A stretch of DNA of 64,000 nucleotides from contig OZ244068.1 of assembly GCA_965215615.1 (NCBI GenBank), positions 868,001-932,000 of the forward strand, written 5' to 3'. The translations under genes and the position numbers were made by a program. Positions 8,457 to 16,817 of the stretch are shown one piece after another (the first letter of the stretch is position 1; each line of letters starts with the position of its first letter). The notes below the pieces were generated by a model. It ran no database searches, was not told the origin of the DNA, and saw nothing but the letters and a program-made list of their open reading frames with translations. Source of the stretch: CBDATA01 sp965215615. GTDB lineage: Bacteria > Acidobacteriota > Vicinamibacteria > Marinacidobacterales > Marinacidobacteraceae.

Positions 8457-9244
8457 GCGGAACCCTGTCCGTCCGTTTCCTTCTGGTGGGGCTTCTCGCG
8501 CTTCCCGGCTGCGCCGCCGGGCCGTGGCTCGAAGTCCCGGTCGAGATCCCGATCGATGCCAAGCTGGATCTCACCGACTACAACCGGGTGCTGGTGGGCA
8601 GTTTCGTCACCCAGACCAACGAGGCGCTCGATCTCGATCGCGAGACCTCGCGTCTTCTGCGAAACCAGTTGCGGGTGAACTCGCGGCTTCAGGTGATCGA
8701 CGCGGAGATCGAGCCGCTCGGCGACTTTTCGGATGCCTCGCTCGAAGAGAGCGGCCTCGAGCAGGCGTTTTCCCGGATGGCCGAGGAAGCGGTCGCGGTC
8801 GGCGACGAGATCTCGCGCCAGGAGTGGATCGACCTCGAACAGGACAAGCTGCTCGAAGACCAGGAGTACTGGCGGTTGCTCGGAGAGGAGTTCCAGGAGC
8901 CGCTCATCGTCAGCGGCCGTCTGCGTTTCGGTGCCGAGGAGCGGTCCGGCTACTCCCGTCGGGACCGCTACGTGCGGGATTCCTTCAACCGCCAGCGCCT
9001 CGTCCGCAGCAGCCAGTTCCAGGAGCGCAACGCGTACACCTTCACCGCCGAGTTCTACTTCATCGATGGAGCCAGCGGCCGCACGATCCACCGGGAGCGG
9101 TTCACCGAAGAAGTCATCTTCGGCCGGGACGAGGAGAGCTCCGCCCTCTCTTCCTACTTCGAACTCATGGATCGCATCCTGCCGAATTTTCTGAGCATCG
9201 TCTCGCCGCAGACCTTCCGCGGAACCCGTTTTCTGCTGCGCTGA
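8453..9244 (+). CDS. Predicted lipoprotein, function unknown
   Basis: The 263-residue protein starts with a lipoprotein signal peptide: MSGTLSVRFLLVGLLALPGC, with the lipobox LPGC and the lipidated Cys at residue 20. The mature part begins with DLTDYNRVLVGSFVTQTN, and later FIDGASGRTIHRERF, SYFELMDRILPNFLSIVSP. This resembles periplasmic proteins related to curli-assembly CsgG or TolB-N type domains, where the first strand is a 'variable-value' fold; I regard that as a weak match. It is translationally coupled to the TPR protein upstream and separated by 1 bp (or about 22 bp) from the peptidase/propeller gene downstream, so the three probably form an envelope complex or act sequentially. Confidence 0.7.
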   Translation: MSGTLSVRFLLVGLLALPGCAAGPWLEVPVEIPIDAKLDLTDYNRVLVGSFVTQTNEALDLDRETSRLLRNQLRVNSRLQVIDAEIEPLGDFSDASLEESGLEQAFSRMAEEAVAVGDEISRQEWIDLEQDKLLEDQEYWRLLGEEFQEPLIVSGRLRFGAEERSGYSRRDRYVRDSFNRQRLVRSSQFQERNAYTFTAEFYFIDGASGRTIHRERFTEEVIFGRDEESSALSSYFELMDRILPNFLSIVSPQTFRGTRFLLR

Positions 9245-9266
9245 CGTGCAAGGGGAGGGGAAAAAG

Positions 9267-12263
9267 TTGAGGCAACTCCGAGCGAGGGTGCGGCTCGCCG
9301 CGTTCCTGCTGGTCGCGCTGTCCTTCGGGGCACCGGTGGCCGCGCAGTACTTCATTCCGTTCTACGGCAAGAACAAGGTGAAGTACGACACCCACGAGTG
9401 GCAGGTGTATCGCTCCCCGCACTTCGATGTCTATTACTACCCGGAGATGGAGGAGGAGCTCGGCAGGCTGGTCAGCTATGCCGAAAGCGCCTACGACACG
9501 ATCTCGGACCGGCTCAAGCACGAGATCCCGTTCTCCATTCCGCTGATCCTCTACAAGACGTTCTCGGAGTTCGCGCAGACGAACCTGTCTCCATCCGAAA
9601 TCCCCGAGGGGGTCGGGGCTTTCGCCGAGTCCACCCGGGACCGGATGGTGATCCCCATCGACAGCCCCCCGGATGAACTCCAGGAGCTGTTCCTCCACGA
9701 GCTCACCCACATCTTCGAGTTCGACATCATCCCCCGATCCCTCTTCCGGCAGACCGTCCCGCTCTGGATCGATGAAGGCCTCGCCACCTACATGGAGGGT
9801 GAGTGGGATCCGCTCGACCTGATGACGGTCCGCGACGCGGCGGTGGCCGACCAGATTCCGACCTTTCAGGAGCTGAACCGGGCGTTCAGCCGCGCCCCCT
9901 ACTCGTTCGGGGCTTCGGTCTTCGAATTCATGGAAGAGCGGTTCGGCGAGGAAGGGGTCCGCCAGTTCGTCTTTTCGCTCCGTCGGGCAGTCACCGGCGG
10001 CGTGAGCGAAGAGGTCTATCAGCAGGCGTTCCGGATGACTCCCGACGAGTTCCACCGGGAGTACCGGCGCTGGATGAAGGAGAAGTTCAAGCCCTTCCGC
10101 GACAAGGAGATTCCCGAGGACTACAGCCTCGACATCTCCCCGAGAGAAGGCCGCTACATCGGAGCGATTTCGGCCGCCCACTCCCCCTCCGGAGAACTCA
10201 TCGCGGCGCTTTCCGGCAACCGTCGCGAGTCCGAATACGACGTGGTGCTGCTTTCGGCCCGCGACGGGGAAGTGATCCGCAACCTGACTCCGGGGTACGC
10301 GGGCGAGTTCGTGGGCGTGGTCGGCCTCTCGGGCGAGGATCAGCTCATCGGGCGCAACCTCAGTTGGACTCCGGACGGTTCGGAAGTCGCCTTCTTTGGC
10401 CGCTTCCGCAAGCGGCGGGCGCTTCTGTTCGTCGATGTCGTCGAATCGCGGATCGTCCGCCGTATCGAGATGCCGCTCGACCGGGCCACCTTCCCGCATG
10501 TCGGCCCCGACGGGGAGTGGGTCTATTTCGCGGCGCTCGAAAACGGGATCGCAGACATCTTCCGGGTGAACATCGAGACCGAAGCGATCGAGAATCTCAC
10601 GAACGACGACTTCTACGACAAGTTCCCGATCGTGAGCCCCGACGGCGAATGGCTCTACTACAGCCGCCGGATCAGTGGCTACGACAAGCTGTATCGCCTC
10701 CGGATCGCCGACGGCGAGAAAGAACAGCTCACCTTCGGCACCTTCCACGACGTGGCACCGGCCTTCGCGCCGAACGGCCGGGATCTGGTCTATTCCTCGA
10801 ACGAGGACGACGGAATCTTCAACATCCGGGTGCTGGACACCGAGACCGGAGACATCCTCCAGTACACCGACGTGCTCGGCGGCAACTTCTCGCCGAGCGT
10901 GATCATCCACCCCGAGACGGGTGCCGAGACACTCCTGTTCACGAGCTATTACAAGGGCAACTGGGGGCTCCACACCCTCGAGATGAACGAGCCGGTCAAG
11001 GAGATTCCATCGGACACGATCGCCCGGACTCCGGGGCCGGTCATCGATTTCGTTCCGATCGTGGATCACCAGGTCATCAGCGAGAACAAGCGGCGGAAGA
11101 CCCGGTTCGAGAAGTTGTTCCTCGATGGCCCTCCACCGATCACGGCCGGATTCACGAGCGACGGGGACTTTCTCGGCGGCACGGCGATCTCGATGTCCGA
11201 CGTGCTCGGCGACGACCGGATCAGTTTCACCGCCCTTTCGGTGCGGAACTTCCGGGTCTATAACGTCCAGTACGCGAATCTCGCGAGCCGGCTCCAGTAC
11301 GCGGTCGAAGCGCACGACAACACCTCCTTCTTCTATCCGCTCCTGCCCTACTACATCTCGAACTTCTGGTCGCGCGCCGACAGCATCGGCACGATCCGTT
11401 CCTCGGGAGCTTCGGCGCGGGCTATCTACCCGCTGAGCCGTTTCCGGCGGCTGGAGATGGGAGCCGGTTACGACTACCAGAGCTCCGGCTTCGAGAACGT
11501 CTTCCTGCGTCCTGGCGAGGATCCGCTCTTCCCGAACCAGTACGTGGACCAGTACGCGGATTTCTACGAGCGCATCTTTCCGAGCGGGCACCTGCTCCCG
11601 CTCCAGTTCGCGTTCGTTCAGGAAACCACCCGGTTCCGCCAGTTGGGGCCGGCAGTCTTTCCCCAGGCGGGAAGCACCATCTACGCCGGTGCCGAGTGGT
11701 CCCCGGGAGGGCCGTTCCTCTCGCGGGCCACTTTCAATCTCGATGCCCGCAAGTACATCCAGGTGACCTCCGCGAGTGTGCTGGCGGCCCGGGTGCGCTG
11801 GTTCCACAGCTTCGGCGAAGCGCCGGGTTTCCTGTGGTTCGGCGGCAACGGAGAGCTACGCGGCTACGACTTGTATTCCTTTTCCGGCAACCGTGGCGGC
11901 CACGCCACCGTGGAGTTCCGCTTCCCGATCGTGGATGCGGCGATCACCCCGCTCGGGCTGATCGGGCCGATCCGGGGCAGTCTGTTCGTGGATGCGGGCG
12001 GTGCCGCCTACGACGGCGACCCGCTTTCCTTCTATTCGAGCGAGCGCCGCGAATCCCGCCTCGGCCGTCTGTGCGGCCCGCGGAACGCCGCGGTGTGCGT
12101 CTCTGAAGGTGCCGGCCTCGACGATTTCGTCGCCTCCTACGGCTTCAATGCCCGCGTCTATTTCCTCGGGTTGCCGCTGAACGTGGCGTGGTCCCGGCGA
12201 ACCGACTTCGCGACCACCGTTCCCGGCTGGAAGTTCGATTTCTGGCTCGGCTGGCCCTTCTGA
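9267..12263 (+). CDS. Secreted metallopeptidase-like / TolB-type beta-propeller / C-terminal barrel protein
   Basis: This is a large (about 998-residue) exported protein. After a signal peptide (LAAFLLVALSFGAPVAA|QYF) comes a gluzincin-like peptidase domain with HELTH (about 144-148) and WIDEGLATYMEG about 24 residues later, the peptidase MA-like arrangement. Residues of about 280-600 form TolB/PD40-like propeller blades (HVGPDGEWVYFAALENGIADIF, IVSPDGEWLYYSRRISGYDKLY, FAPNGRDLVYSSNEDDGIFNI). The last 350 residues are rich in alternating hydrophobic/aromatic strands and end in WKFDFWLGWPF, as in outer-membrane surface-antigen barrels. I prefer the TTG start at 9267, with GGGGAGGGG six bases upstream; a GTG at 9246 would place that SD inside the gene. 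The substrate is unknown. Confidence 0.82.
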   Translation: MRQLRARVRLAAFLLVALSFGAPVAAQYFIPFYGKNKVKYDTHEWQVYRSPHFDVYYYPEMEEELGRLVSYAESAYDTISDRLKHEIPFSIPLILYKTFSEFAQTNLSPSEIPEGVGAFAESTRDRMVIPIDSPPDELQELFLHELTHIFEFDIIPRSLFRQTVPLWIDEGLATYMEGEWDPLDLMTVRDAAVADQIPTFQELNRAFSRAPYSFGASVFEFMEERFGEEGVRQFVFSLRRAVTGGVSEEVYQQAFRMTPDEFHREYRRWMKEKFKPFRDKEIPEDYSLDISPREGRYIGAISAAHSPSGELIAALSGNRRESEYDVVLLSARDGEVIRNLTPGYAGEFVGVVGLSGEDQLIGRNLSWTPDGSEVAFFGRFRKRRALLFVDVVESRIVRRIEMPLDRATFPHVGPDGEWVYFAALENGIADIFRVNIETEAIENLTNDDFYDKFPIVSPDGEWLYYSRRISGYDKLYRLRIADGEKEQLTFGTFHDVAPAFAPNGRDLVYSSNEDDGIFNIRVLDTETGDILQYTDVLGGNFSPSVIIHPETGAETLLFTSYYKGNWGLHTLEMNEPVKEIPSDTIARTPGPVIDFVPIVDHQVISENKRRKTRFEKLFLDGPPPITAGFTSDGDFLGGTAISMSDVLGDDRISFTALSVRNFRVYNVQYANLASRLQYAVEAHDNTSFFYPLLPYYISNFWSRADSIGTIRSSGASARAIYPLSRFRRLEMGAGYDYQSSGFENVFLRPGEDPLFPNQYVDQYADFYERIFPSGHLLPLQFAFVQETTRFRQLGPAVFPQAGSTIYAGAEWSPGGPFLSRATFNLDARKYIQVTSASVLAARVRWFHSFGEAPGFLWFGGNGELRGYDLYSFSGNRGGHATVEFRFPIVDAAITPLGLIGPIRGSLFVDAGGAAYDGDPLSFYSSERRESRLGRLCGPRNAAVCVSEGAGLDDFVASYGFNARVYFLGLPLNVAWSRRTDFATTVPGWKFDFWLGWPF

Positions 12264-12584
12264 TTTGCAATGCCCGGTGGAGCACAACTGGATCTTTACG
12301 AATGCCTCCTTTGAAGAGAGAGCTCCGGACACTCACCCTCTGGTAGTGGGGCGTGCGCATTGAGCCAGGATTCGGTAAATTCGTCGGCGAGTTCCTGGTC
12401 GGATGGCCAAGACAGGTCGCGCCCGAGTTTTCAGCCCCACAGGGGTGGACGTTCAAACCAACCGCGACTTTTGCGGCCCGTTCGACAAATTCAAGCTCCA
12501 TTACGTCATACATTGCCCACAACCCGAACGAGCCCACTTACTCGGTCCGCACGAACTGTCCGGGATTCTTGTATTGATTCCAGA
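12264..12584 (+). other. Intergenic stretch at the left edge of the restriction-modification island
   Basis: This 321-bp stretch separates the GC-rich peptidase gene from the methyltransferase. Base composition falls gradually towards the right. Short open frames exist here (for example 12403-12588 on the plus strand), but none shows a recognisable domain, a good ribosome-binding site or a codon pattern that I could defend. I see no clear terminator, inverted repeat or tRNA. It probably contains the boundary of the acquired island and the promoter of the methyltransferase gene. Confidence 0.4.
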
Positions 12585-13541
12585 TTGATCAACCAGCAGT
12601 TCGATGAAGATAAGACCAGAAACAGGATCATACTAGGCGATGCCCGAGCCATCATGGATCGATTGCCATCTGATTCCATTGATCTAAGTTTTTGGTCTCC
12701 ACCCTATTTCGTTGGTAAATCCTACGAGAAGCACATGTCATTCTCTGATTGGCAATCCCTGCTTCAAGGAGTTATTGCGCGTCATGGCAGAATAGTCAAA
12801 CTCGGCGGCTTCGTGGTTGTAAATATAGGTGATATCTTGTGTTTCTCCGATCCAGGGATGCCACGATACCAAGCGAACAATGTCCGTGGCAAGATGAATT
12901 CGGTTACGCGTGCGCAAGTTCTGGAAGCGAAGAAAAAGCACCCAAATGCAACTCGTAAAGAGCTCGGGGCCATGCTCGGATGCAGTGAACAGACAATCCA
13001 GCGAAGACTTGAGCATAACAATGTGCGTGGTGGCAAGCACCAGATATCAACGAAGGTGTTATTGACAGGCGGGATGCTCGCAGATTGGGCAGAGGAGGCT
13101 GGTTTATATTTGTACGACCGGCGCGTGTGGAGCAAAGACCCATGTTGGGCGAACAGCAGATGGCACTCGAACAGCTACCGTTCAGTCGATGAATTTGAAC
13201 ATATTTATATCTTCTGGCGACCTGGTATCGTCGACTACGACAGGTCGAGGATTTCAGATCGTGAATGGTCTGAGTGGGGATCCAGGGGTGTCTGGAATAT
13301 CAGATCAGTACAAGCCAACGAACGGCATGAAGCGGAATTTCCCGAGGAATTGGCGAGTCGTGTCATCCGACTGTTCTCACCGAAGGGAGGATTGGTCCTG
13401 GATCCCTTTGTTGGCAGCGGAACAACAACTGCCGTGGCCAGACGACTGGGACGGGATTGGCTCGGTATCGATGCTGACCCCGATTACGCGGAGATTGCGG
13501 AACAACGGACGAAATGCACACTGACGAGATTGAGCGAATAG
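12585..13541 (+). CDS. DNA methyltransferase, beta-type, probably N4-cytosine
   Basis: The protein has a beta-class amino-methyltransferase layout: catalytic motif SPPY at 38-41 (preceded by NRIILGDARAIMDRLPSDSIDLSFW) and the AdoMet-binding motif DPFVGSGTT at 273-281 near the C-terminus. SPPY rather than DPPY usually marks N4-methylcytosine formation. An unusual feature lies between them: residues of about 105-145 form a helix-turn-helix-like segment (VLEAKKKHPNATRKELGAMLGCSEQTIQRRL) in the target-recognition region. Start choice is uncertain. No ATG precedes the LGDA block in frame at a sensible place, so I used TTG at 12585 (318 residues). It overlaps the endonuclease gene by 28 bp and appears intact, so the host should still be methylated. 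Confidence 0.85.
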   Translation: MINQQFDEDKTRNRIILGDARAIMDRLPSDSIDLSFWSPPYFVGKSYEKHMSFSDWQSLLQGVIARHGRIVKLGGFVVVNIGDILCFSDPGMPRYQANNVRGKMNSVTRAQVLEAKKKHPNATRKELGAMLGCSEQTIQRRLEHNNVRGGKHQISTKVLLTGGMLADWAEEAGLYLYDRRVWSKDPCWANSRWHSNSYRSVDEFEHIYIFWRPGIVDYDRSRISDREWSEWGSRGVWNIRSVQANERHEAEFPEELASRVIRLFSPKGGLVLDPFVGSGTTTAVARRLGRDWLGIDADPDYAEIAEQRTKCTLTRLSE

Positions 13542-13721
13542 AACATGCGGTGCTCTCTCTAGTGGTTCAAGCCATGAGAGATTACTGGAATGATGCGAAG
13601 ACGATTTTCGCTGAAGAATCAGACAAGCCACAGGATATAGCCGAAGACATTACCCGAGAGGCCATATCCTCCATGGGGGTATCGGGGACACGAGATCGTC
13701 TTTACGGAAAAGTGGATGTAA

Positions 13722-13725
13722 AGAA
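13722..13725. repeat. Target-site duplication AGAA, left copy of IS copy 1
   Basis: AGAA abuts the left inverted repeat. The same four bases follow the right inverted repeat at 14953-14956. Removing the IS and one copy restores the reading frame found uninterrupted at 16366-16385. Confidence 0.85.
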
Positions 13726-14952
13726 GGAAGGTCTGAACAAGGGCCTGATTTCAGCTTGATGGCCTTCTGAGAACGTACATCGCCAAATACCGCCCTTGTT
13801 TCTGTTTGAAACTTCTCCTGTGAGAGGCTGATGCGCGCCTTCGCAGAGAGTTTTGGGGTATCACTTGTAGCGTTTCTGAGTGATTTTCACCCTCCCTGCG
13901 AGGGTGGACGCACTTCTCCCTTACACGGGCAGAGCTGCCAACACTGGTCGTCGCGCCGTGTAGAGGTTGACCAGCGCGCAGACTACGCGGAGCCGATGAG
14001 CGTTCTTCGCCAATCCTCGATAGCGCACCTTCTCGAAGCCGAACTTCTTCTTCATCACCAGGAAGGGGTGTTCCACGCGAGCGCGAACCCGCGACTTCGT
14101 CCGATTCCCCCGTTTCTCCGCCTCGGTCAGCGGACGGCCACGCGCCGCCTTGCGAAGGGTGAAGTCCTGTGCCCGCGCCGCCACCGAACGAATCACCTCC
14201 CGCTGACCCACATACGCCTTGTCTCCCCATATCCGGGTCTCCTCGCCGTGCAGCAACGCCCCCAATACCTGGGAGTCGTGAACATTCGCCGCCGTCGCCT
14301 CCACCGAGTGAATCTGCTTCGTCTTCGAGTCCACTCCGATGTGTGCCTTCATCCCGAAATGCCAACGGTTCCCCTTCTTCGTCGAACCCATCTCCGGATC
14401 TCGCGACCGCGCCTTGTTCTTCGTTGAAGAGGGCGCCGCCAGGATCGTCGCATCCACCATCGTCCCTTTGCACACTTGTACGCCATGCGCCTCCAAATGC
14501 TCGCGCACGATTGCCATCACCTTGCTCCCGAAGTCGTGCCGCTCCAGGAAACGCCGGAACTTGCACAGCGTCGTCTCGTCCGGCGCCCGTTCACGCCCAA
14601 GGTCAATCCCAACGAAACGTCGCATCGCATGAGAGTCATACAACGCCTCCTCCGCTGCCGGGTCCGAAAGGTCGAACCACTGCTGTAGAAAATACAACCG
14701 AAGCATCCGCTCAAGCCCTATCGGAGGACGGCCGCGCTTCCCTTTCGGGTACTTCGGCCCCAGCAGCTTGAACAGTTCATCCCACGGAACGACCCGGTCC
14801 ATCTCCTCCAAAAACACATCCCGGCGCGTCTTCTTGCGATACCGGTCGAAACCAACCTCAGCAAGTGTTTGCTGTCTCATGTTCATCTCCTCTTCGCGTC
14901 ATCGCGAACAAGGAAATTGTCTCACATGTTGGCCGAATAAATCAGACCTTTC
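13726..14952 (-). mobile_element. IS5-family insertion sequence, copy 1
   Basis: This is a 1,227-bp element with terminal inverted repeats: left end GGAAGGTCTGA, right end (reverse complement) GAAAGGTCTGA, so one mismatch at position 2. It is flanked by the direct 4-bp target duplication AGAA (13722-13725 and 14953-14956), as expected for IS5-family transposition. It carries one transposase gene on the minus strand, antisense to the endonuclease. It interrupts the endonuclease gene after codon 70. It differs from copy 2 at only three positions that I can see: 13775, 14152 and 14951. Confidence 0.93.
13921..14886 (-). CDS. IS5-family transposase (copy 1)
   Basis: The 321-residue DDE transposase catalyses cut-and-paste movement of the IS. 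The N-terminus carries the IS5-type DUF772 region (RLYFLQQWFDLSDPAAEEALYDS, DETTLCKFRRFLE). The catalytic residues are Asp145 (GTMVDATILAAP), Asp222 (WGDKAYVG) and Glu272 (RVRARVEHPF). It appears full-length and uninterrupted. Translation can start at Met1 or Met3; GAGGAGA lies just upstream of the start. The protein is identical in the two copies apart from possible synonymous change (14152). Confidence 0.95.
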   Translation of the reverse strand: MNMRQQTLAEVGFDRYRKKTRRDVFLEEMDRVVPWDELFKLLGPKYPKGKRGRPPIGLERMLRLYFLQQWFDLSDPAAEEALYDSHAMRRFVGIDLGRERAPDETTLCKFRRFLERHDFGSKVMAIVREHLEAHGVQVCKGTMVDATILAAPSSTKNKARSRDPEMGSTKKGNRWHFGMKAHIGVDSKTKQIHSVEATAANVHDSQVLGALLHGEETRIWGDKAYVGQREVIRSVAARAQDFTLRKAARGRPLTEAEKRGNRTKSRVRARVEHPFLVMKKKFGFEKVRYRGLAKNAHRLRVVCALVNLYTARRPVLAALPV

Positions 14953-15006
14953 AGAAGGCAATCTATGCATTTTTGCCCGAACCGGTACCGGTTGCACTGA
15001 TGCTTG

Positions 15007-16233
15007 GGAAGGTCTGAACAAGGGCCTGATTTCAGCTTGATGGCCTTCTGAGAACATACATCGCCAAATACCGCCCTTGTTTCTGTTTGAAACTTCTCCT
15101 GTGAGAGGCTGATGCGCGCCTTCGCAGAGAGTTTTGGGGTATCACTTGTAGCGTTTCTGAGTGATTTTCACCCTCCCTGCGAGGGTGGACGCACTTCTCC
15201 CTTACACGGGCAGAGCTGCCAACACTGGTCGTCGCGCCGTGTAGAGGTTGACCAGCGCGCAGACTACGCGGAGCCGATGAGCGTTCTTCGCCAATCCTCG
15301 ATAGCGCACCTTCTCGAAGCCGAACTTCTTCTTCATCACCAGGAAGGGGTGTTCCACGCGAGCGCGAACCCGCGACTTCGTCCGATTCCCCCGTTTCTCC
15401 GCCTCGGTCAGCGGACGGCCACGCGCCGCCTTACGAAGGGTGAAGTCCTGTGCCCGCGCCGCCACCGAACGAATCACCTCCCGCTGACCCACATACGCCT
15501 TGTCTCCCCATATCCGGGTCTCCTCGCCGTGCAGCAACGCCCCCAATACCTGGGAGTCGTGAACATTCGCCGCCGTCGCCTCCACCGAGTGAATCTGCTT
15601 CGTCTTCGAGTCCACTCCGATGTGTGCCTTCATCCCGAAATGCCAACGGTTCCCCTTCTTCGTCGAACCCATCTCCGGATCTCGCGACCGCGCCTTGTTC
15701 TTCGTTGAAGAGGGCGCCGCCAGGATCGTCGCATCCACCATCGTCCCTTTGCACACTTGTACGCCATGCGCCTCCAAATGCTCGCGCACGATTGCCATCA
15801 CCTTGCTCCCGAAGTCGTGCCGCTCCAGGAAACGCCGGAACTTGCACAGCGTCGTCTCGTCCGGCGCCCGTTCACGCCCAAGGTCAATCCCAACGAAACG
15901 TCGCATCGCATGAGAGTCATACAACGCCTCCTCCGCTGCCGGGTCCGAAAGGTCGAACCACTGCTGTAGAAAATACAACCGAAGCATCCGCTCAAGCCCT
16001 ATCGGAGGACGGCCGCGCTTCCCTTTCGGGTACTTCGGCCCCAGCAGCTTGAACAGTTCATCCCACGGAACGACCCGGTCCATCTCCTCCAAAAACACAT
16101 CCCGGCGCGTCTTCTTGCGATACCGGTCGAAACCAACCTCAGCAAGTGTTTGCTGTCTCATGTTCATCTCCTCTTCGCGTCATCGCGAACAAGGAAATTG
16201 TCTCACATGTTGGCCGAATAAATCAGACCTTCC
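15007..16233 (-). mobile_element. IS5-family insertion sequence, copy 2
   Basis: This is a second 1,227-bp copy in the same orientation, with perfect terminal repeats (GGAAGGTCTG at the left, CAGACCTTCC at the right). It does not have a short target duplication. Its left flank ends ACTGATGCTTG (endonuclease codon about 88) and its right flank begins TGGAATGATG (codon about 25), so it sits between the two copies of the 190-bp segment. This is the pattern expected if two IS insertions at different sites recombined unequally. Confidence 0.92.
15202..16167 (-). CDS. IS5-family transposase (copy 2)
   Basis: This 321-residue DDE transposase has the same sequence as the copy at 13921-14886, with catalytic Asp145, Asp222 and Glu272. 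It is complete and presumably active. Having two intact, nearly identical copies in direct orientation indicates very recent amplification and makes deletion of the intervening segment by homologous recombination likely. Confidence 0.95.
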   Translation of the reverse strand: MNMRQQTLAEVGFDRYRKKTRRDVFLEEMDRVVPWDELFKLLGPKYPKGKRGRPPIGLERMLRLYFLQQWFDLSDPAAEEALYDSHAMRRFVGIDLGRERAPDETTLCKFRRFLERHDFGSKVMAIVREHLEAHGVQVCKGTMVDATILAAPSSTKNKARSRDPEMGSTKKGNRWHFGMKAHIGVDSKTKQIHSVEATAANVHDSQVLGALLHGEETRIWGDKAYVGQREVIRSVAARAQDFTLRKAARGRPLTEAEKRGNRTKSRVRARVEHPFLVMKKKFGFEKVRYRGLAKNAHRLRVVCALVNLYTARRPVLAALPV

Positions 16234-16423
16234 TGGAATGATGCGAAGACGATTTTCGCTGAAGAATCAGACAAGCCACAGGATATAGCCGAAGACATTA
16301 CCCGAGAGGCCATATCCTCCATGGGGGTATCGGGGACACGAGATCGTCTTTACGGAAAAGTGGATGTAAAGAAGGCAATCTATGCATTTTTGCCCGAACC
16401 GGTACCGGTTGCACTGATGCTTG
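16234..16423. repeat. 190-bp duplicated endonuclease segment, copy B
   Basis: This uninterrupted copy of endonuclease codons about 25-88 lies directly right of IS copy 2 and continues into the unique 3' part of the gene. It matches copy A base for base as far as I can read. Confidence 0.9.
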
Positions 16424-16817
16424 ATGCGAAGGCGGAGAAAAAGAGTAGCTCCGCGACGATACAGATGTCTCAGACATCGATGCGCGTACGTCAAAAGCGA
16501 CAAAGCACCGCAATTGACGAACCAGGGAAATTGGATACAGTCATACATCGTGGGAATCGGCAATACAGGGTCGTCACAGTGATTACAAAATTCGAGTATC
16601 AAGAAACTGAAAATACTCGCTCACTGGAGAGAATCATTGTTTGCTGTATTCCGAGTGGAGACTTGCAGCAAAAATACAATCCTACTGCAGATGATTCATT
16701 CTGGTTGGCTGGCAGGAACGCTCCGTCGCTCGGGGAAGACTTCCGAGTGCGGGTAGGGTATGAAAAATTGAAGGAAAAGGCCGAATGGAGAGTACAGGAA
16801 ATTGCTGAACCACCGAA

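Larger units (their letters stand above)
13586..15006. repeat. 190-bp duplicated endonuclease segment, copy A (split by IS copy 1)
   Basis: Positions 13586-13725 plus 14957-15006 make up 190 bp of endonuclease coding sequence, which recurs uninterrupted at 16234-16423. The segment runs from TGGAATGATGCG to ACTGATGCTTG. IS copy 1 with its AGAA duplication lies within this copy only. Confidence 0.9.

Noticed and set aside
13751..14566. Open frames antisense to and overlapping the IS5 transposase
   Set aside because: They lie in the other frames of a highly conserved transposase, recur identically in copy 2 and have no domain of their own.
13586..16423. Treating the 190-bp repeat as a long target-site duplication made by the IS
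   Set aside because: IS5-family elements make about 4-bp duplications, and copy 1 shows exactly that (AGAA). The 190-bp duplication is better explained by recombination between separate insertions.
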